A stretch of DNA of 64,000 nt from Nocardia amamiensis (GTDB taxonomy: Bacteria; Actinomycetota; Actinomycetes; Mycobacteriales; Mycobacteriaceae). The notes under the pieces are model-generated. The model did not search any database. It was not told the DNA's origin and saw only the letters and a list, made by a program, of their open reading frames with translations. The translations under genes and the position numbers were made by a program. Below, piece after piece: positions 43,702-51,395 of the stretch. The stretch's first letter is position 1, and each line of letters starts with the position of its first letter. The DNA is taken from NCBI RefSeq assembly GCF_015477605.1, contig NZ_JADLQX010000001.1:186001-250000 (forward strand), read 5' to 3'.

Positions 43702-45273
43702 ATGACCACCGGGGCAGCAGCGCTCGCCGAGCCGTTCAGGTCGCGGCGTAACCACTGGAACAACCAGATCGCCGTGCATGCGCAAATGCGCCCGGACGCG
43801 GTCGCGGTGCGGTTCCGTGGCGTGGACACCACGTGGCGCCAATTGCACGAGCGGTCACTGAAATTCGCCGACGGGCTGGCGCGCCGGGGAGTCGGATTCG
43901 GCGATCGGGTGCTGATCCTCGCGCTGAACTACCCCGAATACCTCGAAGCCGTCTTCGGCATCAACGCGCTCGGCGCGATCGCGGTCCCGGTCAACTTCCG
44001 GCTCACACCGCCCGAAGTCGCCTACATCGTCAGCGATAGCGGCGCCAAGGCGGTGGTCACCGATACCGTGCTGCAACCGCTGGCCGCCGCGGTGCGGGCG
44101 CAGGCTCCCGCCCTGGAAACCTGCGTGGTGATCGGCGGTGCGTCCGGCGAGGGCGTGGTCGGCTTCGGCGACCTGCTCGCCGAACTCGGCGAACCGCATA
44201 CCCCGCTGGACATCCCCGAAGACACCCCCAGCCTGATCATGTACACCTCGGGCACCACGGGCAGCCCCAAGGGCGCGGTGCTGACCCACGCGAACATGAA
44301 CGCCCAAGCGCTGACCTGCATCCGGGCGCTCGCGCTGGAACCGGATTCGATCGGATTCTGCACCTCGCCGCTGTTCCACATCGCCGGACTCGGCAGTCTG
44401 GCACCGGCTTTCCTGCTCGGAGCCAAGACGGTGCTGCACCCGCTCGGCGCTTTCGACGCCGGGGAGTTCCTCGACGCTCTGGAGCGCGAGCAGGCCACCT
44501 CCGCCTTCTGCGTGCCCGCGCAGTGGCAGCTGGTCTGCGACCACCCGACCGTGAAGGAGCGCGAACTCGCGCTCGAGGTGTTGAGCTGGGGCGCCGCGCC
44601 CGCGTCGGACACGGTGCTGCGCGCGATGGCCGAGTGCTTCCCGAATGCGTTCAACGTCGCGGTGTTCGGACAGACGGAGATGTCGCCGATCACGTGCGTG
44701 CTGGAGGGCAAGGACGCGATCCGCAAGATCGGCTCGGTGGGCAAGCCCATCCCGACCATTCAGGCACGCATCGTCGACGACGAGATGAACGACGTCGCGC
44801 CCGGCGAGGTGGGGGAAATCGTCTACCGCGGTCCCACCCTCATGCAGGGCTACTGGAACAAGCCCGAAGCCACCGCGGAGGCATTCGCGGGCGGCTGGTT
44901 CCACTCCGGCGATCTGGTCCGCCAGGACGACGAGGGCTTCGTCTACGTGGTGGACCGCAAGAAGGACATGATCATTTCCGGCGGCGAGAACATCTACTGC
45001 GCCGAGGTGGAGAACGTCTTGTTCGCGCACCCGAAGATCCGGGAGGCGGCGGTGGTGGGCCGCGCGCACGAGAAGTGGGGTGAGGTGCCGGTCGCGGTGG
45101 TCGCCCTGCACAACCCGGACGACGAGCTGACGCTGGCCGAGCTCGAGCCGTTCCTCAACGAGAACCTGGCTCGCTACAAGCACCCCACAGACCTGGTGCT
45201 GGTGCCCGAGCTGCCGCGCAACGCCAGCGGCAAGGTCGTGAAAGTCCAGTTGCGCAAGGACTATTCGTCCTGA
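43702..45273 (+). CDS. Long-chain acyl-CoA synthetase (FadD type)
   Basis: 523 aa. The P-loop is MYTSGTTGSPKGAVLTHAN; NVAVFGQTEMSP, WFHSGDLVRQDDEGF and the hinge VDRKKDMIISGGENIY follow; catalytic Lys in NASGKVVKVQL. It forms acyl-CoA from fatty acid, ATP and CoA; unlike the FAAL at 33372 it has no FHDMG motif, so CoA ligation is expected. Resembles mycobacterial FadD5-type enzymes. GAGAGGAG precedes the ATG. A palindromic operator candidate lies upstream. An isochorismatase-fold gene follows after 66 bp. Confidence 0.92.
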   Translation: MTTGAAALAEPFRSRRNHWNNQIAVHAQMRPDAVAVRFRGVDTTWRQLHERSLKFADGLARRGVGFGDRVLILALNYPEYLEAVFGINALGAIAVPVNFRLTPPEVAYIVSDSGAKAVVTDTVLQPLAAAVRAQAPALETCVVIGGASGEGVVGFGDLLAELGEPHTPLDIPEDTPSLIMYTSGTTGSPKGAVLTHANMNAQALTCIRALALEPDSIGFCTSPLFHIAGLGSLAPAFLLGAKTVLHPLGAFDAGEFLDALEREQATSAFCVPAQWQLVCDHPTVKERELALEVLSWGAAPASDTVLRAMAECFPNAFNVAVFGQTEMSPITCVLEGKDAIRKIGSVGKPIPTIQARIVDDEMNDVAPGEVGEIVYRGPTLMQGYWNKPEATAEAFAGGWFHSGDLVRQDDEGFVYVVDRKKDMIISGGENIYCAEVENVLFAHPKIREAAVVGRAHEKWGEVPVAVVALHNPDDELTLAELEPFLNENLARYKHPTDLVLVPELPRNASGKVVKVQLRKDYSS

Positions 45274-45339
45274 ACTCGAGGAGCGCACGTTTCACGTGAA
45301 TCGGCGCGGCGGATGGGCGTCGATGCGTAAGGTCTTCCC

Positions 45340-45942
45340 ATGGCGATCCGACGCATCCGCGCCGCCGTGTTGGCGCTGCACTGGCAAGTGAATGTCATCC
45401 GGCCGGAAGGGTTCTTCGGTCCGATGTTGGCCGCGCCGGTGGCCGCCAGCGGTGTGGTGCCTCGTGCGACGGACTTCCACGCGGCGGCGCTCGCGCTGGA
45501 GGTGCCGGTGGTCTTCACCAGGTTCACCATCCCGGTTGGCGAGGGCGAGCTCGTGCGCAACACCGGCTTCATGCGCTCGGTCGGCGCGGCGCAAACCGAA
45601 TTCCGCCCCGATGCCGCCGGCACCGCGATCATTCCGGAGATGGAGGCGCAGCCCACCGACGTGTTCGACAATCAGAAGCTGTCCGGGCTCGCGGGCAGCA
45701 AGCTTCCGGAGTGGTTGGCGGATCAAGGCATCGGGACGCTCTTCGTCACCGGGGTGGCAACCAACCTGACCGTCGAGCAGACCGCGCGGCACGGCACCGA
45801 CCTGGGGTTCACCGTGCACCCGGTGTCCGACTGCGTGGCTGCTGGTAGTCCGGAAGCGCACGATGCCGCGCTGGCCAACCTCGAACTCGTCACGGCTGGG
45901 TGCCTGACCGCCGCGCAGGCGCTGGAACTGGTCGGCGGCTGA
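45340..45942 (+). CDS. Isochorismatase-fold protein lacking catalytic Asp and Cys
   Basis: 200 aa, full length for the family. The fold is clear from FVTGVATNLTVEQTARHGTD and the downstream VHPVSDCVAAGSPEAHDAAL. In active cysteine hydrolases the first strand ends in an Asp; here the equivalent reads LALHWQ, with His14. The Cys of TNVCVE is Thr144 here (TNLTVE). Lys113 is present. It is therefore either a non-enzymatic binding protein or a subfamily with different chemistry. Same strand as fadD, 66 bp downstream. Confidence 0.8.
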   Translation: MAIRRIRAAVLALHWQVNVIRPEGFFGPMLAAPVAASGVVPRATDFHAAALALEVPVVFTRFTIPVGEGELVRNTGFMRSVGAAQTEFRPDAAGTAIIPEMEAQPTDVFDNQKLSGLAGSKLPEWLADQGIGTLFVTGVATNLTVEQTARHGTDLGFTVHPVSDCVAAGSPEAHDAALANLELVTAGCLTAAQALELVGG

Positions 45943-45972
45943 CCGGGGCCTGCGCCTGGGCCGTTCATCGAG

Positions 45973-46209
45973 TTACCCAGCGACTTTGGTCAGCTCAGGC
46001 GGAGAAACCCGCAAGGCGAACGTCCCGGGCGGCATTGGGATGACGACTCCCGCTTCGACGAGCACTCGCACCACCTCCGGCGGCAACGGCCGACGCGGCG
46101 GTGCGAGCTCGCGGTCCACTCGACGCTCGAGCGCCCACGTGGCCCCGAAGTAACAACCCATTTGTACGAGGACGGCGAGAGCCGTGCACGCGAGGATCAC
46201 GATGCTCAT
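45973..46209 (-). CDS. Small single-helix membrane protein
   Basis: 78 aa. An N-terminal hydrophobic segment, IVILACTALAVLVQMGCYFG, is followed by a charged region ERRVDRELAPPRRPLPPEVV and a soluble tail. GAGGTGAC lies upstream of the ATG. Downstream member of a run of short minus-strand hypothetical genes (45973-47341). No family is recognised. Confidence 0.65.
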   Translation of the reverse strand: MSIVILACTALAVLVQMGCYFGATWALERRVDRELAPPRRPLPPEVVRVLVEAGVVIPMPPGTFALRVSPPELTKVAG

Positions 46210-46279
46210 CGCCGTGTCACCTCGGCCGGGTCGAGAATGTGCCGTCGCTGCGGTGTGGTTGTGTGTGCGTGTGTCGGCA

Positions 46280-46780
46280 TCACCGCACCCCGCTCATCTG
46301 GGTGAGGACGTGCCGGACACCCTCGATGAAGTCTCCGAAATGCGGCATCTCCCCCGGTACCGGCGGGTCGATCCAGACGTGGCGCGGGTCGCCAGGGGTC
46401 GGAAGGCGCACCCGCATGCCGAGGTAGGCGCTCACTCGGTGCACCACCAGAATCGGGTCGTTGCTGATTCCACGGATCAGTTGGACGTCCTCCGGCGCGG
46501 CGGCGGACAGGAACTGCCAGCGACGCGATCGCCCGCAGACGCATCCGGTATCGGCGTGGGAGATGGCCGGTGCGCGCATGTCCAACTGCAACAGACTGTT
46601 GCGCATGACGCGTCCGATCGCGGCGGGCATGCCGGCTACCCGCACTCCGGTATCGAGTCCGGCTTCGAGCCACAGTGCCCCGAGGTCGGGGTCGACGGTC
46701 GATCGGAGTCCGAACTCACGCTCGTAGAGATCGCGGCGCTGCCAGGCGGCCTGGATCGCGACGAATCTGGTTGTGCCCAT
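46280..46780 (-). CDS. Hypothetical protein
   Basis: 166 aa. Starts MGTTRFVAIQAAWQRRDLYE; a Cys pair occurs in DTGCVCGRSRRWQF, and the C-terminal part has HVWIDPPVPGEMPHFGDFIE. No family is recognised. Codon choice is coding-like throughout. No strong ribosome binding site, which may mean coupling to the gene upstream, whose frame overlaps its first 145 bp. Confidence 0.65.
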   Translation of the reverse strand: MGTTRFVAIQAAWQRRDLYEREFGLRSTVDPDLGALWLEAGLDTGVRVAGMPAAIGRVMRNSLLQLDMRAPAISHADTGCVCGRSRRWQFLSAAAPEDVQLIRGISNDPILVVHRVSAYLGMRVRLPTPGDPRHVWIDPPVPGEMPHFGDFIEGVRHVLTQMSGVR

Positions 46781-46956
46781 AGGAACTCACAATTCAATCG
46801 TTGGAAGTCGGTTCGGCCGTCGTTCACCACGAAGACCGTCAGACCTGGGGAGTGGCTGCGCCCCCAGGCATCGAGAAAGTCATGCGCCGCCGTCTCGCAC
46901 GCACAGCGGTCGATGACCAGGTCGCCTGTCGCCCCAACGTAGACGAAGCGGAGATG
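46636..46956 (-). CDS. Hypothetical protein, possibly read-through tail
   Basis: 106 aa from a GTG at 46956 with GAGCGG upstream. The first 60 residues (MHLRFVYVGATGDLVIDRCA and on to NDGRTDFQRLNCEFLW) look like a real small domain. The remaining 45 are Ser/Pro-rich and overlap the start of the 46280 gene in another frame, so they look like non-native sequence added by loss of a stop codon near 46780. No family is recognised. Confidence 0.5.
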   Translation of the reverse strand, partial: HLRFVYVGATGDLVIDRCACETAAHDFLDAWGRSHSPGLTVFVVNDGRTDFQRLNCEFLWAQPDSSRSRPPGSAAISTSVSSDSDRPSTPTSGHCGSKPDSIPECG

Positions 46957-47050
46957 CACATCCCGCTCACCCGGCCTGGGACTTCCGTTTGGCGACAACG
47001 CAATTCACCCCGCGCGCCATTCCAGCGCGATCGCCACGGGGAGCTCCGCC

Positions 47051-47341
47051 TCAACCCCGCCCGAATAGCCGGGGCCTGCACGGCCGCGCCCGCGGACAGT
47101 CCCACGGCGGTTGCTGAAGCGCCATGCCGACCGTCTCCAACGCGGTGAGCCCAACCTGAACAGCCAGATCGCTCACCACAGAGGCCACTTCGGCGGCCTT
47201 CATCGCGGCCGTCGCCTGGTCGATGGTCAGCGTGCGCCCGGGTAGATACGAGACGACCCAGCACCCGCCGCCGACGCATTTCGCCTGATGCTCGGTCTGA
47301 TCGCTGATCATCAGCGAGTTGCGGACAACTCTGACCGCCAT
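47051..47341 (-). CDS. Hypothetical protein of accessory island
   Basis: 96 aa with AAGGGGATAGGGG upstream of the ATG. Contains KCVGGGCWVVSYLPGRTLTI, then a helical Ala/Val-rich stretch, and a WDCPRARPCRP tail. Small proteins of this style occur near XRE-DUF5753 genes in Nocardia, as far as I recall; I cannot name a family. Divergent from the XRE regulator at 47500. Confidence 0.6.
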   Translation of the reverse strand: MAVRVVRNSLMISDQTEHQAKCVGGGCWVVSYLPGRTLTIDQATAAMKAAEVASVVSDLAVQVGLTALETVGMALQQPPWDCPRARPCRPRLFGRG

Positions 47342-47407
47342 GATCGCCCCTATCCCCTTGAGCCAGCACCTAATTGAGCGCCTGCTTAGCTGCTAGGTAG
47401 AGTACGT

Positions 47408-47422
47408 CACTTAGATTAAGTG
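47408..47422. promoter_or_regulatory. Palindrome in XRE promoter region
   Basis: CACTTA-GAT-TAAGTG, perfect 6+3+6 palindrome in an AT-rich stretch between divergent genes at 47341 and 47500. A plausible operator for the XRE protein. Confidence 0.55.
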
Positions 47423-47499
47423 GACAACCTAATCGCAAGGGTTGGTCGTAGTTCTCTGCTGTACGGTGATGGCGGCCTTATCGAAGGGGAAGGATCGAG

Positions 47500-48354
47500 A
47501 TGGCACGGACGTCTCCGACCGTCGCTGGGTGGGAACTGATGCTCCGCATCCGAGAGCAGAGCAAGGCGCTCGGCGTGAAGGCGACAACGATCCAGAAGGC
47601 CTTGGACATCAGCTCCGCGTACTGGTCGCAAGTCGCCAACTACCGCGGTGTCCTTACGGAGAGCAAGCTGGAGATCCTCCTCGACCTGCTGGAGTTCGAG
47701 CCGGACGAGAAGGAGGAGTTGGTCGCACTCCGCAAGATCGCGAAGGGGCGCGGTTGGTGGAACGAGTACTCAGCACTGTTCAGCGACGAACTCGCCCGCT
47801 TCTTCGGGTTGGAGGACGGTGCGCGAAGCATACGCAGCGTCGAGAGCGGCGTGATTCCAGGACTGCTGCAGACCGAGGACTACATCCGCGCCCTGCTGTC
47901 ATCGCCACTCTCAACAGGTCGGCCAACCGAGATCGGACAGCGTGTGCGGGCGCGCTTGCAGCGGCAATGCCGCCTCGACGGACCTGACCCGCTTCAGCTG
48001 TCGGTGATCATCGGCCAAGCGGCGCTGATGCAGGAGATCGGCGGCCCGCAGGTTCAGCGAGATCAACTCCGGCACCTTCTCGGGCTGGCCGACCAGTATG
48101 CGGACACTCTTGACCTGCGCGTTCAGTCATTCAGTGGTGCGAGTCTGAACGCATCGACCTTCCAGCTCCTAGACTTCGAGAGCCCTCGACTGCCGACGTT
48201 GGGCTGGCTGGAGTCCACCATCTTCCTCGAGGTCGTGCATGATCCCAAGCGCATCGAAACGCTCGACTTCTTGTACAGCAGAGTGGAACAGATCGCGCTC
48301 GATCGAGATGAATCACTTCGTCTGATTGATCAGATTGCAAGTCAGATAAGGTAG
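47500..48354 (+). CDS. XRE family regulator with DUF5753
   Basis: 284 aa. Helix-turn-helix at residues 15-55 (VKATTIQKALDISSAYWSQVA), then the DUF5753 ligand-like domain from about 95 (ESGVIPGLLQTEDYIRALL) to the end. GGGGAAGG precedes the ATG. Followed after 5 bp by a DUF397 gene, the standard partner. In Streptomyces such pairs act in development or stress signalling, with the DUF397 protein modulating the regulator; applied here by analogy. Confidence 0.92.
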   Translation: MARTSPTVAGWELMLRIREQSKALGVKATTIQKALDISSAYWSQVANYRGVLTESKLEILLDLLEFEPDEKEELVALRKIAKGRGWWNEYSALFSDELARFFGLEDGARSIRSVESGVIPGLLQTEDYIRALLSSPLSTGRPTEIGQRVRARLQRQCRLDGPDPLQLSVIIGQAALMQEIGGPQVQRDQLRHLLGLADQYADTLDLRVQSFSGASLNASTFQLLDFESPRLPTLGWLESTIFLEVVHDPKRIETLDFLYSRVEQIALDRDESLRLIDQIASQIR

Positions 48355-48359
48355 TTACT

Positions 48360-48695
48360 GTGAGCACGCGGTGGTTCAAATCGACGTTCAGCGGCGAAGC
48401 GGGGGCATGCGTCGAAATCTCCCACCGGCGAGATACCGTGCTCATCCGCGACAGCAAGTACACCGGCCCCGCAGCCGAGCAGCCGATCGTTTCCGTTCCA
48501 CCCGCGATCTGGCCCGCCTTCCTGGACCTCGCCCTGAGCGCGAACTCCGGCACCCTGGACGATGGCGTGGCGATCTCCCTCCACCAGGATGGCGGAGCCG
48601 CGATCTCCGCCCAAGGCGTCACCCTCCTCTGCAACGCCGACGAATGGGACGCCTTCACCAAAGGCGTCGCCGACGGCCAGTTCGACCGCCGCTGA
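48360..48695 (+). CDS. DUF397 protein, apparently duplicated domain
   Basis: 111 aa, about 1.6 times the usual DUF397 length. The first half matches DUF397: WFKSTFSGEAGACVEISHRR, VLIRDSKYTG, WPAFLDLA. The second half (ISLHQDGGAAISAQGVTLLC, then WDAFTKGVADGQFD) resembles the C-terminal part of the orphan DUF397 protein at 21597. The GTG start is 5 bp after the XRE stop. Confidence 0.87.
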   Translation: MSTRWFKSTFSGEAGACVEISHRRDTVLIRDSKYTGPAAEQPIVSVPPAIWPAFLDLALSANSGTLDDGVAISLHQDGGAAISAQGVTLLCNADEWDAFTKGVADGQFDRR

Positions 48696-48792
48696 CCTGA
48701 GCTGGACGAAACGCCGTCAGGCGTTCGTGAATTCGCGCGGACCGCGTGCCTGGCTCCAGCGGTAGGTCGGTGGGCACCGCTACGCTCGCGCC

Positions 48793-49311
48793 ATGGATCA
48801 GAACGAGTCCGCGGAGCAGGCGCAGATCGAGAACGAAATCGCGCAGTCGATGCGGGTCGCGGAATTGCTTGCGCCTGACGAGCCGGAGGTTGTCCGGACT
48901 TGCCGGGAGGCTATCGAAGATCGGCAACGACTCCAGTGGTCCGGGGGCAGTCCATGGCACGTGCTGCTCGGTGAGTTGGGCGAGCAATCGGTTCTGGCGT
49001 ATTTCGACTGGAAGGACGATCCCGAGCAGCTGCGGTCAGGACTCGAAGCGTTGAGTTCCTATCCCGCGCTGTCGTGGGATTGGGCAGACGAGTTCCTGGC
49101 CGAGAGCGACGGCTGGCACAGCGGCGAAATCGCCGCCGTATTCCTAGAGCAAGTGGGGGAAGAAACCCTGGGCATGGGTGTGGCCACGGTTTCACTCGAC
49201 ACCGACGGCGACGCCTACGCCGTCGGCTTCATCCCCGTCGCGCGCGTGGAGGAACTGCTCGCTGTCGCACCGGACATGATCAGCATCGTGCGCGAAGGTG
49301 TATTGGATTGA
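48793..49311 (+). CDS. DUF6630-like hypothetical protein
   Basis: 172 aa, acidic. Contains WHVLLGELGEQSVLAYFDWK and a central LSWDWADEFLA, features I associate with the DUF6630 family; function unknown. The last 97 bp overlap the 3' end of the convergent membrane protein gene. Confidence 0.7.
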   Translation: MDQNESAEQAQIENEIAQSMRVAELLAPDEPEVVRTCREAIEDRQRLQWSGGSPWHVLLGELGEQSVLAYFDWKDDPEQLRSGLEALSSYPALSWDWADEFLAESDGWHSGEIAAVFLEQVGEETLGMGVATVSLDTDGDAYAVGFIPVARVEELLAVAPDMISIVREGVLD

Positions 49312-50036
49312 CGGCGGTTCTTGCGTAAATGAATCCACTGAGCGACGGCAGCCACAGCAGAAAGCAGTGAGATCGAGCCGGCAAGAATCGCATACCAGGT
49401 GAGGCTGGCGGTGACGTAGGAAACCGAACGAAACCCTGGCGCCGGATAGTTGTCGTGGCCCTTTGCCCATCGGATCAGCAATCCGATCTGCGTGCCCGGA
49501 TCTCGGGCCGTCCCGTACGAAACCACGCGCGTCAGTTCGTCGCCTTTGCTATTGAGGTAGAGCGCGGTGGCGATCGTGAAAACCGCGACGAAGACCGTGG
49601 CGACGGTCGCCATGTACGTGAGCGCCTTGGTGCGGACCACGCTATTGACCGCCACACTGCACACGGCAACGCCGATCGCGACGCTGGTGAGGATGCCCCA
49701 CGTCCCGCTGGCCTTCGGATTGGGTACCGATGACTGCGCCCAGAGGTCTACCCAGAAGGTGGTTACATGGAGTCGGCCGAAGCCGTTCGCATGGATTGCG
49801 CCGTCGGTCCCGCCCGTGTTGGTGGTCAGCCATGGCTGGAACAGCAGAACAAATGTGATGATGCAGCCGATCGCCGCTAACAGATAACCCCAATTTCCGT
49901 CGAGCACAGCCCGCAGCCGCTTTCCTACGAGGGCTGCCCGGAGTCGTGTGTCATCCCATCGACGGCGCGACGCCTCACCTGCTGGGTCGGTCTGCTCATG
50001 TCGAGCATCTCTGATCTGCCAGGGGGTAGGGCGCAT
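49215..50036 (-). CDS. Membrane protein with four predicted helices
   Basis: 273 aa. A basic N-terminus is followed by hydrophobic segments YLLAAIGCIITFVLLFQPWL, TSVAIGVAVCSVAVNSVV, YMATVATVFVAVFTIATALY and WYAILAGSISLLSAVAAVA. The final 30 residues overlap the DUF6630-like gene on the other strand. No family is recognised. The start at 50036 is the first of several possible ATG/GTG codons. Confidence 0.7.
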   Translation of the reverse strand: MRPTPWQIRDARHEQTDPAGEASRRRWDDTRLRAALVGKRLRAVLDGNWGYLLAAIGCIITFVLLFQPWLTTNTGGTDGAIHANGFGRLHVTTFWVDLWAQSSVPNPKASGTWGILTSVAIGVAVCSVAVNSVVRTKALTYMATVATVFVAVFTIATALYLNSKGDELTRVVSYGTARDPGTQIGLLIRWAKGHDNYPAPGFRSVSYVTASLTWYAILAGSISLLSAVAAVAQWIHLRKNRRQSNTPSRTMLIMSGATASSSSTRATGMKPTA

Positions 50037-50115
50037 GATTCCCGAGCCTATTAGTTCGGCTGTATGGGGTCCGTCAAGGAATCAGCCCTTATGCAGCAAG
50101 GATTCGTCAAAAACA

Positions 50116-50149
50116 AAATTGCCCCACCTCGCGTGAGGTGGGGCAATTT
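50116..50149 (-). terminator. Strong intrinsic terminator
   Basis: A perfect 15-bp stem, AAATTGCCCCACCTC (50116-50130) and its complement (50135-50149), with a GCGT loop. On the minus strand it is followed by TTTTGTTTTT, a true U-tract, so it terminates the small secreted protein gene 7 bp upstream. Confidence 0.92.
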
Positions 50150-50155
50150 GGGTGA

Positions 50156-50383
50156 TTACTGGCCGGTGCCAGTTCCCGTGCCGGTGCCGGTGCCCGGCGC
50201 CGCGCTACCGGTGCTGAGCAGCTTGGCGAGTTCGACCACCACCTTCGACGAGCCGGTTTCGACGGGGGTGCCGCCACCGTTGCCCGTGCCGGTCCCCGTA
50301 TCGGCCGCCGCCATGCCGGCGCCGGCCGCAACGATCCCGGCCGCCACTGCGCATGCCACACCGAACGTACGAATCTTCTTCAT
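50156..50383 (-). CDS. Small secreted protein with Gly-Thr repeat tail
   Basis: 75 aa. The signal peptide is MKKIRTFGVACAVAAGIVAA with cleavage expected after GMAAA. The mature part is about 48 residues: a GTGTGNGGGTP start, a short amphipathic segment SSKVVVELAKLLS, and a tail of GT repeats. GAGGGGAAA lies upstream of the ATG. No family is recognised; a cell-surface or extracellular role is inferred. Confidence 0.75.
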   Translation of the reverse strand: MKKIRTFGVACAVAAGIVAAGAGMAAADTGTGTGNGGGTPVETGSSKVVVELAKLLSTGSAAPGTGTGTGTGTGQ

Positions 50384-50905
50384 TGAGAAGTGCTTTCCCC
50401 TCTTGCGAACCCTCCCGCTGGGTGCGGTCGTCGACCGGACCCAGTTGGTCGGAGGCTGTTATCCACCTCCGTTCAGAGTCCTATCACGCGCCGTTAACGC
50501 CGATCCAGCGTGACGTGTGCGCGGAGCTGGTGCGGCGAATAGCCTCAACGTAACGGCGATTTCATTTCGAGCACTCGAAAGTATGTATCGCACGCCGGAG
50601 GCCAATGCCCTGCAATTCGGGGCATGCGGGTCTGCGGTTGCACTCCCGCAGTTGTTTCCGAATGGCACTACACCTGCATAGAAGTGCAGGGTCCAACTAT
50701 CTTGCGCCCCGATGACCGCCCGCATCCAGCCCGGTGCCTCGGTCAGCCCGGCACATCGGCGAGACGGCATCCCTCCGCGGAAAGCGAGCACAGCGAATAT
50801 CGTCACAGCAATCTTTTGGCGCGTGACGAGACAAGGCTCACAGTCGAGATTCTGTAACAGCGCGTATTCGCAATTGGATGTTGTCTGAATGGTTGCCGTT
50901 TGGAC

Positions 50906-50943
50906 GCCCCACCCCCGATCGCTCGATGGATCGGGGGTGGGGC
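50906..50943. repeat. Perfect 15-bp hairpin
   Basis: GCCCCACCCCCGATC (50906-50920), an 8-nt loop and its perfect complement (50929-50943), followed by AATT. It shares the GGTGGGGCAATT edge with the terminator at 50116-50149. Confidence 0.8.
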
Positions 50944-51114
50944 AATTGCGCCCGTGCCGCTCTACGCCGTCTGCGACCGCGGGATCGGAGCCCGCAGGAG
51001 ACAGGGAGCGGCAGGGGCGGGTATGCGGCAAGCTCAGCCCGGCCCGATATACAAGGGGGACAGAAATTTTCGGGGGCGTGCCGCAGTTCGGGTAGCACTT
51101 GGGGACAGGGGTGA

Positions 51115-51243
51115 CCCCACCCGGGTAAGGGCGGGCCGGGGTGGGGGTCGGACTCCAACGGCGTGTACAACCGCAAGAATGGTGTCGGGGAAACCTATCC
51201 GCCATCGGAGCTGGTCATTGTGCCGGATCGAGTCACGGTCTGA
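51115..51243 (+). pseudogene. C-terminal coding remnant
   Basis: A frame with no start ends at a TGA at 51241-51243. Its last 29 codons read SNGVYNRKNGVGETYPPSEL and then VIVPDRVTV, with typical high-GC codon choice, while the upstream part is Gly-rich and non-coding in look. This suggests the tail of a lost gene. Family unknown. Confidence 0.4.
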
Positions 51244-51395
51244 GACCGCCGACTGGGAGGCTGGAAACCCTTGGAACTCGAGGTGATTCGCGATGAAGGC
51301 GCAGCTCTGGCGCTGCAGATAGCTTCACGTAGGCGCGGCGATTTGTCAATCCCTGATCTAGAAAACAATCGAAAGTCGCAGGTAGGCGAGCTACT

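Larger units (their letters stand above)
50384..51395. other. Gene-poor 1-kb region
   Basis: No convincing complete gene. It has locally lower GC from 50384 to 50880, a strong hairpin at 50906-50943 and a short coding-like remnant ending at 51243. A second weak frame, starting TTG at 51271 (LEVIRDEGAALALQIASRRR), soon becomes antisense to tetR. Looks like a site of past insertion and decay. Confidence 0.6.

Noticed and set aside
50950-51010. Possible tRNA-like fold in a GC-rich stretch
   Set aside because: No T-loop consensus (GTTCGANNC) or acceptor pairing could be drawn on either strand.
50459-51205. 248-codon minus-strand frame in the gene-poor region
   Set aside because: It reads through a terminator-like hairpin, has Pro/Cys-rich translation without domain features, and lacks a ribosome binding site.
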